Made by a program: the position numbers and the translations under genes. This document shows positions 46,201 to 56,279 of a DNA stretch of 64,000 nucleotides, piece by piece. Position 1 is the stretch's first letter. Every line of letters starts with the position of its first letter. The stretch is from positions 52,960,972-53,024,971 of the forward strand of contig NC_064437.1 in assembly GCF_023343835.1 (NCBI RefSeq), read 5' to 3'. Below the pieces are notes generated by a model that was not told the origin of the DNA, made no database searches, and worked only from the letters and a program-made list of their open reading frames with translations. The DNA is from Lagopus muta (taxonomy: Eukaryota; Chordata; Aves; Galliformes; Phasianidae).

Positions 46201-49200
46201 GAGGGGGTGCGTTGGGGGAGTGTGAAGGGCTGCATGGAGGGAAGAGCGGGGTGGGTGCCTGAGGCTGGTGGAGTACATAAGTCCTGTGCTGTCTATGGAT
46301 GGCTGGGAGGGGGTTGGGAGCTGGATGCTGTCCCTGTGCAGGTGATCAGCATGCTGGAGCAGGCCCCCAGAAAGGTGCAAGAGCAGTCCCAGAACGTGGT
46401 GACACGTAAGTAGGGCCGCCATGTTGATGCTTGACCATGGGGACCAAGCATCCCATCCTCTCCCTGGGTCCCCCCGGAAGAGCAGGGTGTGGGTGGTAGC
46501 TCCATCAGCGACCCATCTCTGTCCCCATGCCCTGTAGGGACCCAGGAGCAGCTGGGCTACATCAGGCAGGAGATTCACAGCATGCAGGACGAGCTGCCGC
46601 TGCAGAATGTGGAAGAGACAGCTGGGAACCTGGTGAACCAAACCAACGCCGTGCTGGGGGACAACCAGAAGACTATCACCGACCTGGATAGCATCAGGTA
46701 GGGGGGCTGCTCCACCTACCTCAGGCATTCCCCCCTTCTTGGACTCTCAGCCAAAACTGTCCCCATCATCCTGCCCCAGGTGGAGCGTGTGTGCCCTGCT
46801 GTGCTGCATGGTGCTGCTGGTAGTCCTGTGCAACACCTGCGGGCTGCTGCTGGGGCCGCTGGGGCACAAGGAGAGCACGCTGCCCACCCAGCGTGGCTGC
46901 CTCTCCAACACCGGAGGGAACTTCTTCATGGCGTGAGTGAGGCTCTCAGGCAGGGCTGTGCGTGGGGTGTGCAGGCTGCGCACTCCCCGTGCTGATGGAG
47001 CTCTGCTCTGCAGAGGGGTGGGCTTCAGCTTCATCTTCTCTTGGCTGCTGATGCTGCTGGTGCTGCTCACTTTCTTCCTGGGGGGGAACATCTACATGCT
47101 GGTCTGTGAGTCCTGGAGCAGCCAGCAGCTCTTCCAGGTGGGCTCCCCCCTCCTCTGCCTTCACCCAGGGCTGGGACAGCTCTGGGGGCTCTTCCTGGTG
47201 TCCCACCCTGCACCATGACTGGTTGCTCCATTATTTCCCTGGAACCCAGCTCATGGATACCCCTGGTCTCATCCCCGGCTTCAACCTTTCGGAGGTGTTG
47301 GGTGACGAGAGTGGCACCATCACCTTCTCACAGATCTACAGGTGGGCACAGCTATGGGCAGCGTCCCCAGGGTGGGTCCCCCAGGGTGGGAGCTTGTCCT
47401 GGGGTTGTGTGCAGGGAAGGAGCGAGGTGTTCCCTGGGTAAGGACATGCCCTGGGGGAGCACCCGGCTCGATCCCAGCCCTGTGCCCACCCTCCAGAGAA
47501 TGCCAGCAGGATGCTGCCCTATGGCAGACGCTGCGCCTGGACCAGAGGGTGTCCCTGGATGAGCTCCTGGACATCAGCCAGGTGAGCGCCAAGGAGGGAC
47601 ACAACACAGGTGGGGACATGGGGCTGGCACTGTGTCCCGCCCCTCCTCACGGCTCCCCTCACCCCGCAGTACACAGAGAAGATCTCAGCGGCTTTCCAGA
47701 AGCTGAACATCACCCTGACCCCCATCTCTGTGCTGAACGAGAGCCAGCGGGAGCTGCTGCTGAATGCCTGCCATGATGCACAGCCCCCCAGCTTCACCCA
47801 CACCCTGCAGCAGGTGTGGGGCTGCGGTCGGGATGGGGGGGTCTGGGTGCTGTCCCGGCTCCGTCCTGCCCCATGGGGATGGGGTGCAGCCCTGCTGTTG
47901 TCCTCACCCCCTCCCCACCTCAGCACTGTGTCTTTCCCAGCTGGATCAGGGCGTCACGGTGGGCAGCCTGCAGGAGCTGGCCACAGAGCTGGAGCAGTTG
48001 GTGGGCAATGCGGTGAGATCCTGTCCCCAGGGCTGAGGGGTGTCCCCTGGCCTAGGAGCCCCTTATGCCCCAGAGCAGGCAAGGGCTGGCAGTGGGGTCC
48101 CTCTGTTATCTGGTGGGCACTGCTGAGAGCCTCTCCTGCAGAGTGCAGATGTGCAGAGGGACCTGAAGGCAGATGCTGCTGAGCTGCGGGAGCTGGACAG
48201 GGAGCTGAACAGCAGCTTCTCAGGGCCGCTGGTGAGCGATACTGGGAAGGGGAAGGGGCCCTGCTGGGGCATCGAGTGAGCCATGGGTACATCCCTGTTT
48301 CTCTCTCCACCACCCCCAGAAAACCCTGAAGGAGAACATCCAGCTGGTGCAGAGCCAGGCTGCCCAGCTCGAGGTGAGGCACACATGGGGCAACCCTGCT
48401 CCTACACTCCCTGTTATGGGGCTAACCCACAGCTTGGGGCACACTGGGGCTGTTAATGGGGCTGTTAATTGGGTAACTGGGGCTGCCCCATTCTCTGGCT
48501 CAGAGATGCTGCGTCTCAGGGACCGCTGCTGCATGGGGTTGGGGAGATGCAGAGACCCTGCTCTCCCCATCGTGCTGCTGACAGCTCCTTTTGTCTCAGG
48601 CACAGACAAACTCCACGTTGGACAAAGCCAGTGCAGCAGAGGAGTTCCTGAGAAGGGAGATGGAGAACATAATCAAGAATGTGAGCTCACTTTGCCCTGC
48701 TGAGGGGCACATGGGGGGATATGACTGGGTTGGCCTCACTGAGACCCCACCTCACAGGGATACCACACAGTCCCCAGGGCTCCCCTGTGCCTCCACGTGC
48801 CCCCATTTCCGGCAAGGGACTTGGGGGCATCATGCAGGCCCTTTGCTGCTGGATCAAGGTGGCATTTTGACTCTGATCCTGGCATGGAGGGGATGTGGGG
48901 CACGGTGTGGGCTGCGGGGTACAGCATCCCCATTCTCTGCCTGCCCCCCCACAGGAGACATGGGCCTTTCTAGAGGAGCTGCTGGACTTCTTTGAGACCT
49001 ACATTGCCTGGGCCAAGAGCAGTGTGAGTGAGCCTGACCCAGCCAGGCACGGGGATGGGTAGCAGGGTTGGGGGAACCCCAGCATGACCTGTCCCAGCTG
49101 TATCCCCAGCTGAGGATGGATGTGGCACGCTGCAAGCCCATAGCCCAGAGCCTGGATAACGTGGAGGCCATCGCCTGTGACCACATCTTGGACTCTATGG

Positions 49201-50039
49201 TGAGAGGGGTGACACGAATATGGGGTGGAAAATGATGCTGATGGGGTGGCTGATGACTGTTCCTTGCTCCCAGAACACCTTCTGGTTCAGCCTGGGCTGG
49301 TGCACTGTGTTCCTGCTGCCCAGCATCATCCTGGCCGTGCGTCTCGCCAAGTTCTACCGCCGCATGGACATCAACGACGACTACAGGTGAGGATCTGCCC
49401 TGCCACAGTGCTGGTCTGGGGTCTGCTCTGCAAACCACCCCTTGGTGGAACTGCAGTGCAGCCGAAGGAGCTATGTGCTGCTGGAGAAGTGATGCTCAGG
49501 AATGTCAAAACTCCATGGGCTGCAGGAGCCCCCACGCTGTGCCCAGATGAGGAGGCTGGAATGGAGGGACTGTCACAGCCTGCAGCACCCACACCTTCCT
49601 TGTGTGCCCCGGAAGAGCCCCATCCTGCAGCGTGATGCTGGGCCTCAAGAGGCCCTTCTGACCCACTGACATGATCCCTTCTTTTTCCTTCCCCCTAGGA
49701 AAGAAGCTGTGGAGATGTAAGTAGCAGTGCTGGGTCCCTACTTGGGGTAAATCCTGGGGCACGGGGACAAGGAGAGGAACCTGGAAAGCACAAGCTGAGG
49801 GGGTGCAGGCAGCAGGGTGGGACCCTGTGCAGTACTACTGTTTCAGAGTCCCTTTACCACATTCTCCCCTCCTCCTTTTGGGGTGCTGGGCCACAGAGGG
49901 ACAGCATTCTGCCTTCCCATGGCATTCTTGGCTGTCCCCTGCTGTCCTCTGTGGTTGGGCGTGACGCAAACACCCTTGATTTTGCAGAGGGCCTGCATTC
50001 AACCTGTACAAAATCCCCCAGCCAGCTACAAGTCATTAG
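43284..50039 (+). CDS. PROM3: Prominin-family five-transmembrane glycoprotein, probably prominin-3
   Basis: Prominins (CD133 relatives) are cholesterol-binding pentaspan proteins of plasma-membrane protrusions. Coding exons start 43284, 43886, 44042, 44578, 45283, 45579, 45858, 46127, 46342, 46538, 46780, 47014, 47250, 47497, 47670, 47941, 48142, 48320, 48600, 48955, 49110, 49274, 49699 and 49988. They total 2,397 bp, or 798 aa (PROM1 about 865, PROM2 about 834). Features: a sequon at N5; LVQPHDLP, matching the PROM1 LVQPGDFP; TM1 (about 72-93) followed by a cysteine-rich [16 protein letters not shown]2 (120-140); TM3 (388-412); [17 protein letters not shown], matching PROM1 RGCVSNTGGVFLMVGVG; TM4 (440-468); TM5 (741-765) followed by LAKFYRRMD. 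The start has a perfect GCCACCATGG context, and I see no signal peptide. Exon 5 seems to end at a GC donor. Family membership is certain. Paralog number is inferred from its position and divergence from PROM1 and PROM2. Confidence 0.88.
44785..45270 (+). mobile_element. 5'-truncated CR1 LINE in prominin intron 5
   Basis: About 486 bp of CR1 runs from the end of its reverse-transcriptase ORF (readable for about 115 codons from 44808, containing [12 protein letters not shown]-like and [14 protein letters not shown] sequence) through the 3' UTR to the terminal ATTCTGTGATTCT. It is 5'-truncated and in the same orientation as the host gene. It fills most of the 584-bp intron, and its last base is 12 bp before the next exon's AG/exon junction. 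Confidence 0.95.
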
Positions 50040-50495
50040 CCTCCATCACAACACGGCACAGGCACTAAGGACACTGAACATGACAGCTTCGTCTGCTGCA
50101 TCTTCTCCCTTAGCACAGGGAACAGGCTGGGAGCCCCCTCCCCACTTCCCAATAAGTGGTGAGGTGCTACAGCTGGGAGACAGCCTGCAGGAGAAGGGTG
50201 TGTGCTCTTTGCACTGCCCCAGGTGGGGCTTTGCTACCCCTCATCACCTGGGGGAGGTGGCAGGGAAGGGGAGGAGTAGCAGAGCATCTCCCCACGGTTC
50301 ATTGCAGCCATGCTGTGGTGTGGGGCTGGGCCAGGACCCCTCCTCCCCCTTGTGTGCACAGGCAGATGCTGCTGGCTGAGGGGAACTTGCTTACCTGCTC
50401 CATAACCAATGTGAGTATTTATTTGTGCAGGGAGCCTGACTCTCCAGTGCTGTGATTTTGGGTGTAAAACAATAAATGAGGTGATTTCACGTTGT
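50040..50495 (+). other. Prominin 3' untranslated region
   Basis: The region follows the TAG stop at 50037-50039 and reaches the AATAAA at 50471-50476. No further coding segment is evident. Confidence 0.65.
50471..50476 (+). terminator. Prominin polyadenylation signal AATAAA
   Basis: A canonical hexamer about 430 bases after the inferred stop codon, followed by a T/GT-containing stretch. Confidence 0.7.
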
Positions 50496-50654
50496 AGATA
50501 CGGGGTAGTTCTATACACTTTTCTCCCCAACCCTTCCATTGTGGTCAGGTGTGCAAAGAGTGGCTCTGGGGCACTTGTTTCCCTGCTGCTGGTGCAAGTT
50601 GGGGCTGTGCTTAGAGGGCTCTTGATTGAAAGTGAGCCCTGCCCTGCCAACTGC

Positions 50655-50745
50655 AGGAATCACAGAATTGTAGGGGTTGGGAGGGACCTCCAGAGATCAT
50701 CGAGTCCAATCCCCCTGCCAAAGCAGGTTCCCTACACCAGGCAGG
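50655..50745 (-). mobile_element. CR1 LINE 3'-end fragment
   Basis: The plus strand reads AATCACAGAATTGTAGGGGT, then GGGACCTCCAGAGATCATCG and CCCCTGCCAAAGCAGGTTCC. This is the reverse complement of a CR1 3' UTR, so the element is on the minus strand. The left part of the element is truncated. Confidence 0.9.
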
Positions 50746-51540
50746 AGCTCAGCCTGGAGCCTGAGCCAGTCATGGGACCAAACAGGGGCTGCCTCCTGAG
50801 GGCCACTGTCAGCAGGGCTAGGTGTTGTCCCAGCATGGTTCAGGACCATCCCTGAGCGCTGCAGATCAGGAGCTGCTCGGTGTAAGAGGCTGCAGGTCAG
50901 TGCCCTGATCCTTGGTGATTCTGGTGCTCCCCAGGCTGAAGGTTTCCTCCTGGAAGGGGACTGGGTGGAGGCCCCCATGTGCTGGTGCCCACCCCTGCCT
51001 ATCCCCTGGAGCTCCTCAGGAGCTGCATGTTGTTACGGGCTGAGCCTGTGCTGGCTGCTGTGCTGCTCCTTGGCTGAAGCTCTGGGACCATTCCAAAGGC
51101 TGGGCTGGGAGACGGACACACACAGCCTGACTCATTTCCTTCAATGCAAAGTCCAAGCCTTATCGGAGGGAGCGATGAAGTGGAGAGGGCCAGCTTACAC
51201 TCTGCTACGTACATCTGCTTTACCCTTTTGCTTCTGACCTTAGAGAGGCTCCCTTTTCCTTCAGGAGCTACCTGAACCTGTGCCAGCCTTACCTCCTGCT
51301 ATCTCTCCCAGCATGTGTCCTGACCATAAGTGGAGCCCCGTACCTACCTGTTGCCCTGCGCAACCTTTGCCAACACACGGCAGCATCCCATTCCCTGGGG
51401 CTGCAGCTCTGTGAGCAGCCGTGGTCTGTTCCCTCCCTCCTCCTCCCTTCTGCCCAGCCTGGGAGCCCAGGGCAGCATCAGATGGTGTGGCAGCTGCTTG
51501 GGGAAGAGGCTAGGGCTGCTCACAGTGGTGCCACCGGGGC

Positions 51541-51580
51541 CTCGTATGCTATGTTTTCACCTTGTATGCTATGTTTTCAC
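51541..51580. repeat. 20-bp tandem duplication
   Basis: Two adjacent 20-bp units, CTCGTATGCTATGTTTTCAC and CTTGTATGCTATGTTTTCAC, differ at one base. No function is apparent. Confidence 0.9.
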
Positions 51581-52169
51581 TGGGCTCGTGTGAGCGGCAG
51601 CTGGGAGAAGGCAGCACCCCATGGCTGCAGCGCAAGGCCCAGCCCGAGGCAGGGCTGCGTGGTAACCAGCCCGCCTCCAGGGAACCGTTGCAGAGGTTCC
51701 TCTTCCCCATTGCCAGGGTTGTGTTCTTTCTTTTTTTCCACCGCAGGGACTTTCCACAGCTCAGCCCCCATCTGAGGGAGGAACTGGCACATTGCAGTGT
51801 TTGGATGCAGCAGGGTCCCTCCAAGGGTGGCTCTCCCACTGCAGGAGGAAGCCACCCTGCTACTGATTTTCCAGCTGGGAACAAAGGGACGAGCCACAGT
51901 TTTAGAAAAAATCCCTCCTTTTCCTAACCCCAGCGTGGTGGCCAGCCACAGCTCCCCTGACACCCACCCAGGGGCCTCCAGGGGTGCTCACGGCACCACA
52001 AGCCACAGACTGTGCAGCACAGATGGCCCTCCTTGCTCCCAGCAACGCGTGGCCTTCAGGCTGCGGTCCCACGGGGAGCCAAGCTTGGCTAGCCTACCCA
52101 CTCGGCAGGAGTGAAGGCAAACCGCCCTCCTCCCTTGCTTGTACCCTCACAGCATTCACCACTGCCCCA

Positions 52170-53238
52170 GCACTGCTTTAGGAATCTTTATTTTTAAAAT
52201 GAGACTGCCTTCTCCACTTGACCCCGCTCTCAGGTGGAGTAACACGGCGGACTTTCCCCACCCGCTCCCAGCCTGGCACAGCACCAGGTGGCTCCACAGC
52301 CGGGGGTCCCTTTGCACCACGGCCGGGGGCTCTCTGAGCACTGAGGACAGGTTGGAACCTGCATCTTCCCGCACGGCTGCTCTCACGTTACACTGACTTT
52401 GCAAACAGAGGCACAATGTGAGCCAGACAACCCTGACAAAGCCCCTTTGTGTGCAAAGGGCAAAGGTAGGAGAGATGGGGATGGAGGGCCCTGGCGTCCT
52501 GCGGCATAATCTAAGCTTCCACAAAGGAAAGGGAGAGGCAGGGCCAGCCCCAAGCTTGCCCGGGCTGCTGCCAGCTTCTCAGCTCGAAAGAGAATTTGGG
52601 TAGCGGCTGGGATGGAGAGATAAGGGAATTAGGCTGCTCTCCTCAGCTAAGTAGCTGCAATTGGACACAGATGCAGGGCTGCTCCCAGAGGAATTGCAGC
52701 GAGACAGAGTGCTGCAGCTGCCAGTGCATGCTGGGGCTCCCAGTGTCACAGAGCTGCACCGTTCTGGCATCTTGCCGAGCTCAGGGCAGCGACTCAATGA
52801 CTGCAACAAACAGGCAGAGCCTGGAGGCATCACCCCACTTGCTGAGCACAGAACGGGGAGAAGGCTGTGTTTGCTCCAGAGCACTGCTCCCAGAGGACTG
52901 GAAAACTAGAAGTGAAGTTGCGAAGAGTCAAGCAAACCAAAATCAAAGTGTTTTGGGCAGAGAGCAGCTCTGCAGTCCTGTGATGCAGCCAGTGCTTTCA
53001 TCTACAGATGCACCTGGCATTTGCTCCTCTACAGGGGCACAAACAATTGCACTTGCAAGAAACAACCAGAAAGCCTGCCCTGGCTTCAGGTGAGACACCC
53101 AACTCCAGCCCCCACGGACTAGAGGCTTCAAAATGGAGCAGGCTTCCCTGCTGCCAAGCAGGGCATGGCTTCCTGGAGTGGATGTGGTTTTCCCCTTCCC
53201 TCACACCCAAGGACTGGGATCCCATTGTGCTTTCCCCT
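52170..53238 (-). other. HPS6: HPS6 3' untranslated region
   Basis: About 1.07 kb runs from the TGA stop to the AATAAA on the minus strand (52192-52187), which is followed by a GT-rich element. No repeat was recognised. Confidence 0.7.
52187..52192 (-). terminator. HPS6: HPS6 polyadenylation signal AATAAA
   Basis: A canonical hexamer on the minus strand. It is the first one after the HPS6 stop codon with a GT-rich downstream stretch (GTGGTGAATGCTGTGAG). Confidence 0.7.
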
Positions 53239-55695
53239 TCACACAGTGTCACCCCGCACCAGTGCTGAGGCAGAAGTCCTTGCCCCGGCTGGCTGAGGAG
53301 CATCGCTGCCTGCTGCTTTTGGAGGGTTCTTGTGTTCTCGGGGTGGGGTGGGAGGGGGGAAGGTGGGGCTCTGCAAGGCATCTGAGTACATCTCATCCTG
53401 GACGCAGGGACGCTGCATGACCCGCTGCAGCAGCGGCTTGAGCAGGCCCACAGTCAGCTGGTTCCCCTCACTTGAGAAGGGCACCGGGTCCTGCTGGGAG
53501 CAAGGGAGGTGCTGCAGGACCACGGTGAGGATGTCTGAAGTGCTGAGCTCAGCAGGGCATAGCAGCCACAGTGTGTCCAGGTAAGGGTCCAGCTCCCGGT
53601 GCTGGGCGAACTCTGCTAGCAGCGTGGTGAATATCTCCTTATTAAGCAAAGGACTGAGCTTAGAGAACTTCTCTGCCACCTCCACCACCCGCTGCCACTG
53701 CTTCAGGCGGATGAGAAGGTGCAGAGCTTGCAGCACAGCCTTGGGTCTCTTGCTGCAGAGCAGCAGTTCGAGCTCCAACTCATCATCCACCTCACTGTGC
53801 TTGCTCTTCCTGGCCAGCACTCCCAGGGCTCTCTTGTACAGTGGCATGCGGCCTTCTGGGCCCTCCTTGCTGCTGTATGGCCAGGAGATGCTCACGTACT
53901 GCTGGGTCAGCTCCACAAAGTTGGGCAGCCACTTGGGTTTGAACCTCAGGAAGGAAGCACAGATGAGCTCAAAGAGCGGGACCACCCCATTCTGCCCCAC
54001 CTCCTCCTGCTGTGGTCCTCCTAGGACCTTCTTCCAAACCTCTGGGGTGGCCCGGGCCACCAAGAGGCCATCCCCGTTCTGCTGTAGCTGCAGGCAGCTC
54101 CTGGTGGCCTTCCAGGCAGCCCTGGGGAAGGAGGTAAAGACTGAGTTCAGGTAGGCCAAGTTGTCCTTGTCCATGTCAGAGTGCAGAACACGGCTGACCT
54201 CCTGCTCCACCAGTTCCTCGCAGTAACTTTCCATCTTGCTCTCTGAGGCACTCACCACACAGGTTTTGAGGAGCTCTAGGCTGAGGTAGCTCTGCAGCTC
54301 CAGGCTGATTGTGCTCAGCAGCTTGGCATAAGTGTCTTGGAGGCCTCGGGCTGGCTTCTGCTTTTGGTGAAGGCTGTGCTGCAGGATGGCAGTGAGGGCC
54401 ACGGGTGCCTGGAAGACTCCACCTTTCTTCAACTTCTCCACCGTCAGCTTGGAGCTGCTGAGACTCCTTCTCTGGTAGTACCTGCAGGCCTCCTCGAATA
54501 CCATCTCCACCAGGCACGGCTCAGGCCTGCCACTGTCCTCAAGGTTGGAGAAACTAAAGCTGTAGATGCCAGTTGGAGCGAGAAATTGAATGCTATCTTC
54601 CTCTTCCGGGGACTCCAGGAAATGCACCTCTTTCATGCTCAGGATTTTCTTTTCTATGACCCTCCCACTGTTCTGGTTGACAAGGTACAGAACTCCAGCC
54701 AGCACGCAGGCCAAGATGCTACCATAGGTCTTCAGCTCAACGGCATCACCTCGGGCCAGAGGCTCTGCTTCCAGGTCAAAGACATGCCTCTGCGTCCCAT
54801 CTGCCTCTAGCATGTTCACAGCACCCTTTCTGCTCACCAGCAACAGAGCCCCACAGCTGGACACAGCACAGGTGTGAATGTCCAGAGGTGCCAAAGCTGA
54901 GAGGAGACCCACGGAGCCAAGCAGGAGCTTCCTGAAGTCCGACTCGCTGCTGGAGTGCAGCACCTTGCTGTGGACAAAGCCTGCGGAGGGGGCTGCGATG
55001 GTGAGCTTTGCCTGCTCGGGATGCCAGATGAGGAGGAACTTGGAGGCGGTGGCAAAGCTGCCAGAAGCGGGCACCAGGAAGACGTGCCAAGGAGAGGCCA
55101 GGACCTGGTACTCGGGGCAGTTGTGCAGGACTATCCTCACAGGGCCCAGCCGCACACCTTGCTCCCCCAGCTCCAGGGTGCGGGCACAGACGCAGAACCT
55201 GAAGGCACATTTGCTGATGTCCGAGCGAGTGTCCAGGGGCGGCCTCTCCTCGCACCACACCAGGCTGGCCGCCTGGCTGCACACGGACACGACACGCGCC
55301 CGGGCACCCTGGCACAGCTCCACCGTCTGCAGCAGCTGCCAACCCGCCACCGAGACGAAGCGCCAGAGCTCGGCACGGCCGTGCTCCCACACGATGCCCA
55401 GCGCCCAGCGGCCCGGCGCCGCGGGGCTCTGCGGGAAGACCAGTCCCGCCAGGGCAGGCTGCGGGGGCCGCCAGCTCCTCTCCAGCTCGGCCTCGCCGCC
55501 GCCCCGCAGCTGGAAGGCCACCACCTGGGGCAGGGGGGGCGGCCGGTTCTCCTGCAGCACCACGAGGTGCCTCCCGTCGGGGCTGGGCCGGACGCGTCGG
55601 GGCTCCTCGCCGTGGCACAGCAGCTCCTGCAGCCTCCGGCCCCGGCTCAGGTCGCTGAAGTCGGAGAGCTGCCGCAGCGTCCCGGACGGCTTCAT
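53239..55695 (-). CDS. HPS6: HPS6, BLOC-2 subunit (Hermansky-Pudlak syndrome 6 protein), complete
   Basis: HPS6, with HPS3 and HPS5, forms BLOC-2, a cytosolic complex that directs cargo to melanosomes, platelet dense granules and other lysosome-related organelles. The coding region is one uninterrupted exon of 819 codons (818 aa), as in mammals, where the protein is about 775 aa. The start MKPSGTLRQLSDFSDLSRG parallels human MKRSGTLRLLSDLSAFGG. Other matches are SPDGRHLVVL, VFEEACRYYQRRSL, ELAEQEV-like LVEQEVSRVLHSD, DVWKKVLGG-like EVWKKVLGG, KAVLQALHLL and EIFTTLLAEFAQHRELD. The human protein ends shortly after PPPTPPR. Here the frame continues about 32 residues past that motif. A 5' UTR intron is likely: acceptor CTGCGCAG|GGCGCG at 55710 and donor CGGCAG|GTAGGG at 55824. 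HPS6 is divergent from ARMH3 and convergent with the prominin gene. Identification is certain. Confidence 0.97.
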   Translation of the reverse strand: MKPSGTLRQLSDFSDLSRGRRLQELLCHGEEPRRVRPSPDGRHLVVLQENRPPPLPQVVAFQLRGGGEAELERSWRPPQPALAGLVFPQSPAAPGRWALGIVWEHGRAELWRFVSVAGWQLLQTVELCQGARARVVSVCSQAASLVWCEERPPLDTRSDISKCAFRFCVCARTLELGEQGVRLGPVRIVLHNCPEYQVLASPWHVFLVPASGSFATASKFLLIWHPEQAKLTIAAPSAGFVHSKVLHSSSESDFRKLLLGSVGLLSALAPLDIHTCAVSSCGALLLVSRKGAVNMLEADGTQRHVFDLEAEPLARGDAVELKTYGSILACVLAGVLYLVNQNSGRVIEKKILSMKEVHFLESPEEEDSIQFLAPTGIYSFSFSNLEDSGRPEPCLVEMVFEEACRYYQRRSLSSSKLTVEKLKKGGVFQAPVALTAILQHSLHQKQKPARGLQDTYAKLLSTISLELQSYLSLELLKTCVVSASESKMESYCEELVEQEVSRVLHSDMDKDNLAYLNSVFTSFPRAAWKATRSCLQLQQNGDGLLVARATPEVWKKVLGGPQQEEVGQNGVVPLFELICASFLRFKPKWLPNFVELTQQYVSISWPYSSKEGPEGRMPLYKRALGVLARKSKHSEVDDELELELLLCSKRPKAVLQALHLLIRLKQWQRVVEVAEKFSKLSPLLNKEIFTTLLAEFAQHRELDPYLDTLWLLCPAELSTSDILTVVLQHLPCSQQDPVPFSSEGNQLTVGLLKPLLQRVMQRPCVQDEMYSDALQSPTFPPPTPPREHKNPPKAAGSDAPQPAGARTSASALVRGDTV

Positions 55696-56139
55696 CTCGG
55701 GGGCGCGCCCTGCGCAGCGACAGCGGGCTGAGGTTCAGCCGGCACGGCTCCCGGCCCTCCCGTCACCTTCCGCTCAGCCCCGGGCCCCTGCCTCTCCCCT
55801 CGGGGCCCCGCGCGCGGGCCCTACCTGCCGGGCCGGCCGCTCGGCTGGGCTCTGCGCAATCACGAGGCGGCGGCTTCCGGGCGGAGCCGCTCCCCGTCGG
55901 GGCTCCGAGCCGGGCCGGGCCGCCCCTCTCCGACTTCCGTCGCCGCTTCAGCGGAGGCTGCGCGACCGCGACCTCCGGGCTCCGCGGGAGGAGCGCGGTG
56001 GGACCGCCGGCCCCTCGGCCCGACGCCGGCCCCGCCCGGCCGCCCCCATCGCCGCCGCGGAGAGCGGGGCCGGGAGCGCGGCAGAACGGCGCTGACAGCG
56101 GCCGTGCGGGCGGCGCCAGGACCGCGCGGCGCCGGGCCC

Positions 56140-56206
56140 CTCGGGGCGCATGCGCAGCACTGTGAGCGGCGCACGCGCGCTGCAGAGCGGAGCGGCGGGA
56201 CCGCAG
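56140..56206 (+). other. ARMH3: ARMH3 noncoding exon 1 (3' edge defined)
   Basis: A GC-rich segment downstream of the NRF1 site ends at a strong donor (GACCGCAG|GTAAGCGG). There is no in-frame start, and the first coding exon has its own ATG. The left edge (start site) is approximate. Confidence 0.6.
56146..56156. promoter_or_regulatory. NRF1-type palindrome GCGCATGCGCA
   Basis: A perfect NRF1 consensus about 50 bp before the ARMH3 exon 1 donor, probably at or next to the start site of the shared promoter. Confidence 0.7.
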
Positions 56207-56250
56207 GTAAGCGGCGGGCGGGGGGGGGTCGCGGTGTCTGTAGCCCGCGG

Positions 56251-56279
56251 GTGGGACGGGACGGGACGGGACGGGACGC
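56251..56279. repeat. GGGAC pentanucleotide repeat
   Basis: Five tandem GGGAC units in ARMH3 intron 1, 45 bp after the exon 1 donor. The G tracts could fold into a quadruplex on the sense strand. Confidence 0.85.

Larger units (their letters stand above)
50496..52165. other. Intergenic region between the convergent prominin and HPS6 3' ends
   Basis: About 1.7 kb lies between the two converging genes. It contains a CR1 3'-end fragment at 50.66 kb and a 20-bp tandem duplication at 51.54 kb. No gene is supported. Confidence 0.6.

Noticed and set aside
54878-56095. 405-codon plus-strand frame opposite HPS6
   Set aside because: An antisense shadow of the GC-rich 5' half of HPS6 running into the CpG island. 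No conserved protein features.
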